A stretch of 64,000 nucleotides of DNA from Acridotheres tristis (Eukaryota; Chordata; Aves; Passeriformes; Sturnidae): NCBI GenBank assembly GCA_037013685.1, contig CM072888.1:7917034-7981033 (forward strand), in the 5' to 3' direction. Both the position numbers and the translations under genes were made by a program. Below, piece after piece: positions 1-12,177 of this stretch (position 1 is its first letter; every line of letters begins with the position of its first letter). The notes under the pieces are model-generated. The model did no database searches and had not been told where the DNA came from. It saw only the letters and a list, made by a program, of their open reading frames with translations.

Positions 1-3000
1 GTTGTGGCCTGAAAAAACAAAGGCCCTCTTATTTATTCCTACTATTGTTATGATCCTTGATCAGAAGTTGCTGTTCAGTGATTCTTGATGTAATGCAACA
101 TCAGCATAAGCCTATTTACTATTGTTCCCTTCACAGTGAGATTTCATACAAGCTCTGTAACTGTACTTCCCTAACACAATGTTAGCTGCTATGACACAGT
201 CCAAAACTCAGAAACACTGAACTTTTGTTTATTGTTTATTAAATTGTTTCAGAAACTTGACATGGATTATAAAATCTTTCAAAAAAAGTGACTGCTCTAA
301 TTCTGTAAGGTGCAGCCTTCCAAAATTCACTTCTTCGTGGTCTTAGAATACTAAATTACTGTTCATCCTTAACTTGACTGATTTAAAAGGTTGAGAACTA
401 CAATATTATCGATGTTCTATTTTTTCCAATGTCTCTTCTTTATTGCCTTTTTTCTTTGTTATCTCTCCTCTTCCTAAAGTCTTAGTATAATCCTCACCCT
501 CTTCTACATGGAACAAAACACAAAGAGTTCCCTTGATAGCAGTTAGTACAGGGCTCCACAAAGGTCTGGCACAAAATTAAAGCAGCAGCAAAATTTTGAG
601 TAAAAATATTGTATAATCTATGAATATGTGCAGAACGTATTTGTAGCATAATTATGAACATGCCACTCCCCTTTGAAACTTCCATAAAGAAAACTTGAGA
701 TATTTATTATCAATAGCTAAAAGTTATCTTCAGTTAAGATCCCTTTTTTTCTCTCTCTTTATATTTTTTTGGTTTCTCTGTTTGTATGAGAGTTTCATTC
801 TTTCCTGTCATTCATTTCTAGGGAGGATGACTTCTCTACTGCGTTTTTATCTCTTCTTTAAATGCTTACAGCTAAAAATACATATTCAAGAGGGAGAGAT
901 TGATATTAAAACTGCCACGGTCCCATTTAATGTGGCACTTCCTTGGTACATGGGAGACAGTGCTTGCTCTTTGCCTCCTTGATTCCAGCCACAGTTTCCT
1001 GGATTATCAGCTGCCATTCTCATGTAACAGCCCCAGCTGAGAATGTGTAGAGAGGCACAGCACCAGCTGCTCAACAAGTCTGTAAATCTGAGTATCTCCC
1101 ACTGCTTTGCACTCAGCATACCATGCTATTATGTGTATTAATGAAAAGGCATGTAAGAAAACAAAAGTGAAGAGGAAATTATTAATGATACTGAGATGTT
1201 AATTTCTATTTCTCCGTTAGTTTCGCATTGCCTGAGAGAAATATATTTGGCTGGATTTGACTATTTTTCAGGAGAAACATGGCAAGTAATAAATTTCCTA
1301 CTAGCCTAGGTATGACTTGTGTACTGGAACCACAGCAAACAGGATGGAACAGCAACAACTTGCTATGGCTTAGTTCTGTATTCCAGCAGAGCCTTGAAAT
1401 TGGCCGTGATTTCTGTGTTCATAGGTGTTTTGGTTTTTTTCTGCTCCAAATGAGAGTGAAGAAATCCTTCCTGTGGTTAAAATATGTTTTGAATGAGCAG
1501 GTGTTGATTCAGTCAAATTTGTAAGCTAATTTAACTTCCTGGGATTTCAACTGTTGAGGCACCAGGGGAAACATTTAAAAAGTGCTGGCAACAGTAAGCG
1601 CCTATAGATCATTATTTCAGATTGCTGTTGTGGGAGGAAATGTGATGAAGTGTTTGGTTCATCAGCTAAAGTTCTATTTTAAAGCATCAGTCAGGCTCAA
1701 GGAGGTCAGACAGTACCCAGAAAGATCTCTTCTGAAACCCTTTAGTTCTCTAGCTCCATAAAAGAATAGTTGGAAGCAAAAAATAGACCATGCCAGATGA
1801 AAGTTGGTATCTTGGCATAGTTCCATTAGCTTAAATGGAGTGATACTGATTTACACAAGCTAAGTGTCTGCCCTTAAGTCGATTGTTTAGAAGTCATCCA
1901 GGACTATTTTCATACCTTTCAAGGGGAAGTTCAGATGGTCTTTAAAATCTGTGACACTTTGGTAACTGAAGTGTAAAGCTGCAAAAGAGTTACCAAGGCA
2001 CTTTCTTTTTTAAAATTGCACTCCTAAGAAAAATCAAATGCTACAAAATAGCTTTATAGCTAAAAATAGTTCTGTCTTGGTGATTTGGAAAGTTCAGGTG
2101 CTGTGGACTTAACTATTTGTATTCAGGCTGTGGTAGGCATTCTGCTATTAACAAAGAGAATTTCTTTCGATGCAAAATGTATTCTTGATCAGTGAATGAC
2201 GTGTGAACAGGCAGTTCCAGATTATCCACACTATTATTATTTATCATGGCAGCAGAAGAAAACCTTTTATGCTATTTCTAGATCAATTAGAGTGATTTTT
2301 TTTTTTTTTAATGTAGCACCACTGAAGAGCTTCAGTCTTTCTAAGAGAGAAAAGAAAGGCTTAAATAAGTAATGGAACATTCCTATTTCTTTTCACTTCT
2401 ATTAATTAGCCTTTTTAGTAATTTTTTAATGCATGAAGTCCTTTTGATACAAAAGAAAAATTATAGAAATGGCTTGCAAGTTCAGAAATTCTGCACTGGG
2501 AAAGTTGTGCAGGCAGATCTGTGGGTGTTTTCTACCTACCCAGTACTACCTACTATTGACATATTTCATGGTACCTCATTTTCAATTCCCCTCTTCTCAT
2601 GGAGAGAGCTCTTTGCCTGGACTAGATGGCAGAGGATGCTCTTCCTTTGACTGAAGGACAGGGGAGATTGAGTGAGCTGGAGTCAGTGCTGTCTGTCCCA
2701 GCATCTCATCTTCCCCTGGGAGCTGGACCGCAGGGAGAAAAGCTTAGGAAATATCATGATATGCTTCCCTTTGGTGGGATTTGTTCAGATAGAATTAAAA
2801 GGCAAAGTAATTACACTAGAATAAAATATTTTTTGTCCTTAGAATAGAGTTTCCACATGAGGGAGTTATATCAGCACAGCTATGGCACTGTAATTTTCCT
2901 GTTAAAGCAAGGCTGCTCAGATTTTCCCTCCAGCTAAACCCCAACATGACCTGTTACCACAAGTGGGAAGAAAGGGAATAAGGCAGGTTCATTGGGCCCT

Positions 3001-3091
3001 TCATCACCTCCCACGTAACACCTTCAGATAAAAACTGTAATTCTGGTGTGGATAAGAACAGCAATGATTGAAATAAATGAAACATAAACGC
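1..3091. other. Non-coding AT-rich stretch
   Basis: No convincing exon, RNA gene or mobile element is visible. Reading frames here are short (at most 95 codons) and lack coding character. The only low-complexity feature is a short T run near 2297-2309. Best read as intron or intergenic DNA. Confidence 0.6.
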
Positions 3092-3213
3092 TTTTTTTAG
3101 GTTTTGGGGTTTTTATTTTGTGGGGGTTTTTTTGTGTTTCGTTTTGTTTTTTGTTTTTTTGTTTTTTTGTTTTTTTTGTTTGTTTGTTTTTGGTTTTTTT
3201 TTTTTTTTTTTGG
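3092..3213 (+). repeat. T-rich/G-interrupted low-complexity tract
   Basis: About 120 bp almost entirely of T with scattered single or grouped G, ending in a long T run at roughly 3194-3210. The complement is A/C-rich. The open frames across it on both strands (poly-Phe or poly-Lys) are composition artefacts. One of several similar G/T tracts in the window. Confidence 0.9.
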
Positions 3214-5399
3214 TATATTATTGAAATGTTCTGTTAAACAAAATGAGCCTAACAAAAGAGAGAATGTGATGATACAGCACAGAGCCATGCTCCATGGAGA
3301 TGTCTAGGCAGTTCTGAACACCTGGACTAATATAAGCAGTAGCTTATCTTATTAGTACATTGAAATGCATTTTTTAAGGCGGTATTTTGCAGTTCCTGAA
3401 TATTTAATTTTAAAATTAAAAAGACATTTGAGAGTTGAGAATAACAGATGAGGTTTTTTAAAAAAAGATGCAGTTTATTTACTTTGCTAACAGAGTTTGT
3501 GTGACAGACAATAAATCATGATTTCAAATTCACTCAGGAGATTAAATACAGGGCTCTCTCAAAGGTCTGAGTCATAATTCTTGGTCAGATTCCCTCTTTA
3601 AATTCATTTCTAATTATGAAATTTAAAATACCCTTCTAATTTCATCTTATTGCAGTAACATGTTAACTTAGTAATTTATTTTCTAAGGCTTTAACATTGC
3701 ATGTTATCAGTATGTATCATAGTGCCTTGCTTCACTTTAATTTTGGTGGAATCTAGTGTCCTTACGAAAAGATATTGTTGGTAAAGTCAGTTCCTTGGAG
3801 CAGTTGTTTCTCTTGTTTGTTTATCTAAGTTGCTTTAAGACATTCTCTTTTTCCATGTGATACCACACTTTGCAGAAATACACAAATTGTGTGAAAGAGC
3901 TGTCAATTATTTGATCAAGGTAAAAGACATTCTCAAGAAGACAGTTTATTAAAAAGGAATTGTTGATCAGTTTATCAAAGAAATACCTGATGTAGAAATG
4001 ATATGGGTGCAATGTGAGGGTTACCAATTCAGTATGTGTCATTTACAAGTTCTTATAGTACAGTTTGTAAAGCAGCTGCTCTCTGGAACTTCAAGCTCAT
4101 CAGGGAAGGAGCCATTCTTTTATATTTGTCTGTACAGCAACCTATGAGAATGTGAGTGCTCAGAGATGTGAAAATGATTAAAACACCACTAATTAGTTTG
4201 ACTAAGTAAGAGATTTAAGCGTGAAAAAGCTCTAAGAGATCTATTAATGTTGTAAAAATTAGAAAGGCCATGAACAAGCCCATGCTTGTGGAGCAGAGAA
4301 CACACCCCCAAGCCCTGATGGCAGTCAGTGGGGTCACCAAGAAGTTCCTACAGCTCTGGGGATCTGCAAGAGACAAAGCAGACAGTTGAACTGGCTTCTA
4401 TTTCCAGATCCTGCACATCTCAAGAGCATTTTGTTGTCCTTTAGCAGAACCCCACCTGCAGAATACATGGCCCAGCTCCAAAGGCTGTGGCTCAGGGATG
4501 CCATTGATGCAGAAGCAGGCTGGGAGAAACTTTTTCACCCAAGCCCATTGAGATACTGCCAGCAGCAAGCAGTGTGCTCCCCAAGCACAGCTGGCCAGAC
4601 AAGTCCAGTAACAGCAGCTGGTTTTAAAGTGACTGAAACAAGGAGGTTCAAACATTTCAGCTGATCTATTACAGAGTGCAGGTAGGTAACAATGCCAATT
4701 CCTGTCTTTCCCTCAGCAAGAATCTCATGCTTAGGGGTCTGTGGGAGAGTTAGAGCAGAAGTAGATTGTGTAGTCTGTAAAGTTAGGAAGTATCAGCTTT
4801 ATGATTGCCTAGTCAAGGTTAATTTTTACCATTTTATAGAACACATCCAGACTTCATTAGACATTCAGATCACCATTTTCCTCAGAGGAATGCTCCTTCC
4901 TAGAAGGAGTGTGAAGACACAAAGGGTCATATGTAAGTTCTCAACATCTCTATAAATATGTTTGTAAGCTTTAATTTTGTCATAAATCTCTTTAAAGAGA
5001 TTAGGTTTGTTCAGAAGATATAATTTTAATAAAACATATGTTTTCAGTGTTGGTTGTGTCTTTTTGGGGGTAGCGTATCTGAAGAAATTATATCCTTTTC
5101 AATGTAAGAATTCATTATTTTCAAGAGGATAAACCTCAAAACCTGTGGAATTCAGTAAACAAAATAGTGCTAGATTACCTATTTGCACTTTTAACGTAAA
5201 AAACACAAAACCATGTTTCATGTCTCATTGTGGATGGCAATTTGATAGATTATGCTACATAAGTGCATTAGTTTATCAGTGAATTCTTTTATTCTTATTC
5301 TGTGTATTGATTCATCAAATATTTATATTTGATATATAGTGTGAGGTAAATGTGTGATGTATATTTACCTGTCAAATTATCTTATCAAAATCTATCAAT
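3214..5399. other. Non-coding stretch with a GC-richer patch at 4270-4660
   Basis: Mostly AT-rich DNA with no recognisable element. Between about 4270 and 4660 the base composition becomes clearly more GC-rich, and both strands are open for 80-90 codons there. I recognise no protein family and see no clear splice sites, so it could be an old transposon fragment or a conserved non-coding block. Confidence 0.5.
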
Positions 5400-5683
5400 A
5401 CCTGCAGGGAGGGTGTCAAGGGGATGGAGCGAGGTTGTGCTCTGTGCTGCTGATCAGGACAAGAGGCAATGGCCAGGAACTGATGAAGTTCCACCTGAAT
5501 ATGAAGAAGAACTTCTTTACTGGGCATGTGATCATGCAAAGAACAGATTGTCCAGACAGGAGATTTCCAAAAGCTGTCTGGACACAATCCAGAGTTATGA
5601 TCTGTGAAGGACCCGACTTAAATAGGGAGGTTGGACTAGATGACCTGCAGTGGTCTCTTCCAACCTTACCTATTCTGTGATGC
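5400..5683 (+). mobile_element. CR1 LINE, 3'-end fragment, sense on + strand
   Basis: The segment follows the 3' end of avian CR1: a 'gacaagaggcaatgg' motif, the 'aagttccacctgaatatgaa' block, 'aacttctttactg', then 'ggttggactagatgacctgc', 'ggtctcttccaacctt' and the terminal 'attctgtgat' repeat unit. It is 5'-truncated, as most CR1 copies are, and shorter than expected in its middle, so small internal deletions are likely. It has no coding capacity. The call rests on remembered family consensus, not on an alignment. Confidence 0.93.
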
Positions 5684-8067
5684 CATGTTTTACTTAAAAC
5701 TTAAGAAATTATTCCTAAATCCAAAACTTAGTTTTTGTTTGAAGCTTTTTAGCTGTTACCTGCTCTGGCAGAACAAAGCTTAGCTCACTGCAATAACAAT
5801 GGCTGCAGTGAGCTCTCAGATCAGCCACTGCATATAATCACCTAAAGACACAACAATAATAAAAACATATTTTCCAAATAGTTATTTGGCAGTGACTGTG
5901 CTTGACTGTATTCCCAGCTGAAAAAAAAAGGGAATGGCTTGGATTTAACACTTTCAAATGAAAGTAAATTAGTTTAATACTAACATAAACTTCACTCTGA
6001 AGTGAGCTGTGTTTATTAAAAATTAATAAATTTGGAACAAACATGCTCCAGTAAAGAAGATTGGCATGAAAGTAGCAGCTATGCTGTGAGATATTAGATT
6101 AACATCATCTGATCACACAATTTATTGGCTCACTCTATGTATATAGTAATTACATATAAATATATATATATAGGAAGTAATTAATCAGATTTACTTTTCT
6201 TAGCATCACAGAAATACATTTTAGAAACCTTAAGATGCAAAGTAAGTGTGTGGAAAACAAACAGAATTAGATTTACCTAGCCTTAAACAACTGTCATCCT
6301 AAAAAGGGTTGTATGAAATTTTAATACTTACACAAGCTACCAATACACTTTATTTGAGAGGCAGAATGTGGCACTATTTCTAGATAACAATCCACTCCTT
6401 TTCTTCACTGGGCATGGTTACTACTGAAATGCAACCACTAGTATGTGTTTGTATTTTGCTTCCAATCAGCAGATTTGAGTGTAATGTATTTTGCAGGTGA
6501 GGTGTTAATGCTAATATCGCCCATCAGCTGTGTGCTGCCACTTGAATTGGTCCACTGGAAAGTCTTGAGACAAACAACATTGAATTAGGCTCACAGCCAC
6601 GAGCAGCTGTGCTAAGTACCACTGGCATGGCCTCAGATGTGCAATTCTCAGAGTGAGCCTACTGCTAGCTGCTTTTAAAATGTGTTTATGGTGGTGACAA
6701 AAACTTTCCATCATCAATTCTTCTTGGACCTCTCTGCCTCTTAGCTGAAAAATTACAGCTGCCTGCAAGGGGAGGGATGCTCAGTCCTATTAATTTTCAT
6801 TGGATGAAAAGGATCTTTTTCCCTTCAGGCTAAAGGTTTAACCTTTATGAGTTTCATGAGTAACAAAAGGCAGCCAGATTTTTATTATATGGGGTAGAAC
6901 TGCACATTTGTTCAAAATAATCAGCACTGGGCAATTTACTGCGTATTGATCCAAAACAAACCTGATTACCCATATAAGCTGTTTCCTTCTCAAGCCTGCA
7001 TTTGGCATAGGAAAACAAACTTGTTTAATCATCAGTTTTCAAATGCTTACCATGTATGTCACCACAGCTTGATATAACATTTCAGATCGATGGAAGGCAT
7101 GCTATCTGGAGAAGTGCATCAGCAGATTTTTGTAGGATACTCTCCCTCCTCAACAACCTCTCATGTATTTAGAAGTTACCTTTCTGAGTACACAAACGTT
7201 TCCATGGGTACCCTGTCAGGCCCAGCAGCTCAAAGAGGAAAGAGCCAGCAACACCCCTACAGCAGTGTCTTTGCAGCTGTTGTAAAATTAAAGGCCATAG
7301 AGCTGATTGTGGTTTTTTAATTTATAGAACAGTGCTGGTAGAGTGCTTCTGACTTGCTCTGGAGGGTTTGCCAACCTTCCACTTGGAGAGTGGAAAACAT
7401 ACTATGAGGGCCTTTTTGGAATGAATTGCCTAAGCAAGCTGATCATTGAAGGGAGGAGAGAAAAAAAGGAAGGAAATCAGGGAAGAGCATTCATGTTTCG
7501 TTTTGGAATTCTCTTTTACTTACAAGAGCCACCATAGTGTAGAAACACTCTTCCAGCTTGTTACTCTGCTGAGGGTGAGAAAACCTTCAGCTTGGTATAG
7601 ATACAAAGAAATCATGCAAGTATGATGGATGAGGCAACAGAAGTTGGGAGACGAAATGAAAACCTGTGAGGTCCTTGCAATGAGAATATTTCTGTGTTGC
7701 AGGGACTGGCAAGAAACGCTCACAAGTGGAAGGGCAGTTTGATCGCAAATGGGAGCTAGGATATGAGAACTGGATTTCTTTTTTCCCACATCTGTCAGTC
7801 CTCTCAGTAGCTGAGAAGGCTTTGGCTTTGATTTGGAGCTGTGGTTGGATACAAGGTGTTGCACCTTAGCCATGAGGTGACTGCTGGTGGAGAGATTTAC
7901 AAGTCAGGTGGGCAGTAAAGTGTAGCAGCACTGGAGCACTGATGTGAGACAGCAGTGGAGGGAACTAAAGCATATGAGGGCCACTGCCCTTGCAGTGTAA
8001 GCACAGTTTACACATGCTAACAGTCTATTTCTATGTGCTTTTAATCTCTGGTTGTTAAAGAAGCCTT
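5684..8067. other. Non-coding AT-rich stretch with a short TA repeat
   Basis: No exon or mobile element recognised. A short alternating TA run lies at about 6154-6172. The frames of 60-117 codons near 6.5-7.9 kb look like chance openings. Confidence 0.55.
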
Positions 8068-8112
8068 TCTTTCTTTCTTTCTTTCTTTCTTTTTTTTTTT
8101 TTTTTTTTTTTT
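8068..8112 (+). repeat. (CTTT)n microsatellite followed by a T run
   Basis: About six CTTT units run directly into roughly 20 T. A pure pyrimidine strand of 45 bp, likely length-polymorphic. Confidence 0.95.
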
Positions 8113-9940
8113 GAACAAGTAACATTTCTCTGAAGGGTGAGAATGCTTCTTAATATCTGACAGCCTTGAACTATGGGCAATGCAGTACTACCTGTCGAGA
8201 CTCTAGCAGAATACAAAAGAAAACAAAGTTCTGTTAATTCATAGGTGGTGCAGCAGAAGTTGTGAAAGATGAGAAATCTGCTGAGCAGCTGCTAGATATT
8301 TAAAAATTACAAAAGGGAAAAGTAAGTTGCGATATCAAAGTTATGCTCTTCCCCAATTATCTGTAATCTTAAAAATCGGAATGAATTATAATAAGAGAAA
8401 CTCATAATAAAAGAAAAATTATAAATTTTCCTTCTAAGAGACCAAAAAGGCATTTGGAAGTAAAGGAATCCCACCAATGTGTTAGTAAACTCATCTAGCA
8501 TGTAGGTTGTAATGCTGAAGGGATTGCTGTTCTCTGGGCATTTCAGATTTCCTTTTACAGAGGTAATACACTAATATGTCTTTATATCAATAGGAATAGT
8601 GTGCCTGGCTGAATGGGACAGCTCAGTATTCAAATGAGAGCTATCATCATACATAAGAATGTGATTTCTGTATTTTTTTCATTTTTTGGCACGTTATACT
8701 GTAGTAAGTGAAGAGAATGTGGAACCGAGACTAGTCCAGTAGTCATATTCTCCTCAACTCTTCTTTTCCACATAGCATTTATTTAGAAAAATAGCAAAGT
8801 ATGGAATATGTGGTGCAGTTTTGGTAAGCAGAAATTAAACAAAAGACTCCTTTTTCATCACTGATCTTTTATTACTAACTCACACTTAGTAGACCAAACA
8901 ACAATCAGGTCTGTGGCAAGGGTGCTGGATTCTTCTTGTATTTATCTGCATAACACAAGCTAGTTCCATACAAAATAATAGTAATTTGTCTACCACTGCT
9001 GGGTTCAGATGTGCAGCAACATTCCTCAGGCATTTCCTCTTGGAAGAATATGATACTTCATAGCCTCGTTTATCTCCTTCTAAGGAAGATGGGAATAAAG
9101 TAGGTAAGAGCTAGTCTAGTCTAGTTCTGCAAATTTTCAGAGTTCTATGCAACACTACACAGTTCTCAAAAGCATTGAGAGATGATTTAGTTGCAGTATA
9201 TGTATACATATATATATGAACGTTTTGATGCTAGGGCACTACTGACTACTAAAGACTCTTTAGTCAAAACTCCAGCAGTGGGGGGAAAAGGGGTAATAAG
9301 AGAATAAAAATAAAACATTAACACACCACCTACAATTACAATTGATGAATGTTTTAAATGGAAAGGATATTCTTTATGACTGGAGGTGGCAGATTCTCTT
9401 TTATACCAAGGTGTTTTTCAAATTCCTCTGAGATGAAGTTTGCTTTTGAAATGCACCTTTCAAAAAGGTTGTTATGGATTTAGCACAGGCATTACTGGTT
9501 GATGTTAATGATCTGTAGAGTGTAGCCCTATTCCTTTCACTGTCCTGCTTGGCTTTTAAGCTGCATGAATTTTAGGCTCACTTATGAAATACTATATGTG
9601 GCTTTGTCTTATTGTTTGAAATATTTATTTTTTCAGTTTATATTAGGATCAAAGATATGATAGCCTTCTTGTTTCTCATGATTTTATGTTCTCTGATTTA
9701 TCTGTTTGGAAAGCAAGATGTTGGGGAATAGTTTTCTCTCCTTTCTTCATACTGACTGGTAGAAAGTAGGTGTTTAAAAAACTCACTCTGCCCAAGACAG
9801 TGTTAATGCAAACTCAGATTTGGTAACCCAAGAGACTTGAGTTAAGGCTATTAGAAGAAATAAATTAGATTCTTTTCTGAAGTGAGTCTGCCCTCTTATG
9901 AAACTCTCTAACCTCAGACAGTATAGGACAAAAATTGCAA
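8113..9940. other. Non-coding AT-rich stretch
   Basis: Nothing coding seen. It contains three tandem CTAGT units near 9110-9125 and an alternating TA/TG run at about 9197-9218. Confidence 0.55.
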
Positions 9941-10061
9941 AAATCAAACAAACAAAGAAAACCCCAAAACGAAACAACAGCAGCAACAACAACAACAACA
10001 AAAAAAACCCAAACAAAACAAACAAACAAGAAAAAAAAAAAACCAACAGCAACAAAAAAAA
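9941..10061 (+). repeat. A-rich/C-interrupted tract with (CAA)n core
   Basis: About 120 bp of A with single C or G interruptions, including several consecutive CAA triplets near 9980-10000. Its complement is a T/G tract like that at 3092-3213. The long frames across it (Asn/Lys/Thr-rich on +, Leu/Phe/Val-rich on -) follow from the composition. Confidence 0.92.
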
Positions 10062-12177
10062 GCCTGTTTTGGATTTGGTTTTCAGAAACCTTGAGAAAAA
10101 GAAAAGAAGCAAATACCTGTAGAACTACAAACACAGTTTTATATGTGTCCCCAGTTAAAAGACATAGAAAATACAATTTTGTTCATTCTTTCAACTGTGA
10201 AGGAAAAAAAAAATCTTCCACTATTTATACATTTACTATAGGGCCTCTTAAAAGATGGTTGTGGTGCTGTTCAGACTACTGAGTGCACTGGGATCCTGGC
10301 TGAATGCCACCATCAGGCTTTGAGGACAATGAGGCACTGGGATGTGGTGGGAACAGGAAGGTATGCAGATGAAGCAGTGTTCACAGTTTGCCCACTCAAA
10401 TAACATCTGAAACTTTTGAAAAGAGATGGGATTCTTTGGGGAAGAAAAACATGGCATAGTGGAAAATCTGCATCTGAAAGTAATATAATTACTGCCGTGC
10501 ATCAGATACATATTTATATATTTGAATTGATTGGGACAAGCTTTCTAATGGAAAAGAGACTATTTTATCCCAGTAGAGATGAGAAGCAGTAAGATAATGC
10601 AGTTTACAGTAGATAAGGGTAAAGTTTTCTTTTATCTCTCCTGTCTCTACCTGTCTCTATGTTGTTCTCACATAGGCTTGTATGTCTGCTAACCTGAGGA
10701 CATCTATCAGACTATTTCAGCAGGAAAAAGTATGACTTAACTGTGTTATCTTAGTGGAAATGTGCTTGCAAGAGAGAGACTTCTGGCAAGAACATTTACT
10801 TCCTTAAAGCTGCATTGGAGTTATCCTTCCCTCATACAGAAAAATGCTTCACAATATTACCACTGGAAATTATCCCCAGGAAGACAAACCACATAACAAA
10901 TGCAACACAATGAAATGGCTTCTCTGCTACAGTCATTTACAAATTTATAAACTTTAAACTACAGTAAGAAGTTTTGTTTTGCAGCTTTTCTTAATATGAT
11001 GCAGAATATCTTTAAAAAATATTCATGGAAAATGTGCAATGTCCTTTCTTTTGCTCTAATCCTCTGTATTACCTGTACAAAGAACAAGGATTTGCACGCC
11101 CCCTCCCCGCCTTTTTTTTTGGCTTATCTATGCTGCAGTCCTACTGTCATTGTTTGATTCTGCTTAAATCCCTCTGTACCTAAAGGTACAGCCTTATCAA
11201 TTGAAAAGCTAATGCTATATAAGAAGTGAAAAGAACACAGAAAGGTTTCCTAGCAACTACTGTGAATCCTTCTAAAGTAAGTCAGTTAAAACCATGTAGT
11301 ACGTGCAATGGGTGTAAATTAGGGAGCTAAGCTGATCCTCAGATTTACAGATGCCCACTATAAAGTACAATAAAACCCGTAATAGAAGGTGAATTGCTCA
11401 AGAAGAAAATCACATCAGTCTTGACAGCTTTATCATTATTTAAATGATCCAGCTTAAATTCTACTATGTAGTTAGTAAGACTGAGTGTCAGAGCTACATC
11501 AAGGGTTTACAAAGCAGAGTTAATAGCATTGGTTGGTGTTGCTGCTGTGATTATTCCTTTTACAGCTCCTTCTAAAAAACAACCAGCAAATGTAAACAAA
11601 CAGACCCAACTCCAAGGGGCAGTTGCAGGGGAGCCTTTATAAGGTGCAATTTTACAAACTCATGTCTGTGAAAGAGGGTCTTTGTTGCCCTGCTCTGCTT
11701 TTGCACACCATTAATTAAATTGGACTTTTTAGGTTACTAAAATCTGTTCAGTAAAGTGTGGGGAGGCTAACAATTCTCTGTCACCATACACACTCCTCTC
11801 CTGAACTCTTCCATTTCTTCACTCAACACTTTTTTATTGTACATGTTGTTTAAAAAAACTCGTTGGACTGGGATTATTTAGGGAATCAAGCTAAACCCCT
11901 CATTTTATGAAAACAATATCTTTATTTCTGGAGAACGCTCACTTGACACTTGGTGTGTTTACATAAAATTTGAAAAGTTTTCACTAAAAAAGTTTTTTGG
12001 CTCACACAATTTTTATACCTGTAAGTCAGTTGGTGGGTTGAATTTTAAATGAGGTAGTGCAATACCTTTTTGTTCCAAAATATTTTTAGGTTACACTTAA
12101 ACTGATACAATTAATAATATATATAAGAGAAAATGTGGGCCTTCAAAAAGTAAGTCTAAAATATTTAAAATTTTACA
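10062..12177. other. Non-coding AT-rich stretch
   Basis: No recognisable gene or repeat family. A short C-rich then T-rich run sits at about 11099-11120. Otherwise ordinary AT-rich DNA. Confidence 0.55.

Noticed and set aside
3097..3307. Poly-Phe and poly-Lys frames
   Set aside because: Produced by the T/G homopolymer tract.
9783..10282. Several overlapping frames of about 75-115 codons on both strands
   Set aside because: Produced by the CAA-rich tract at 9941-10061.
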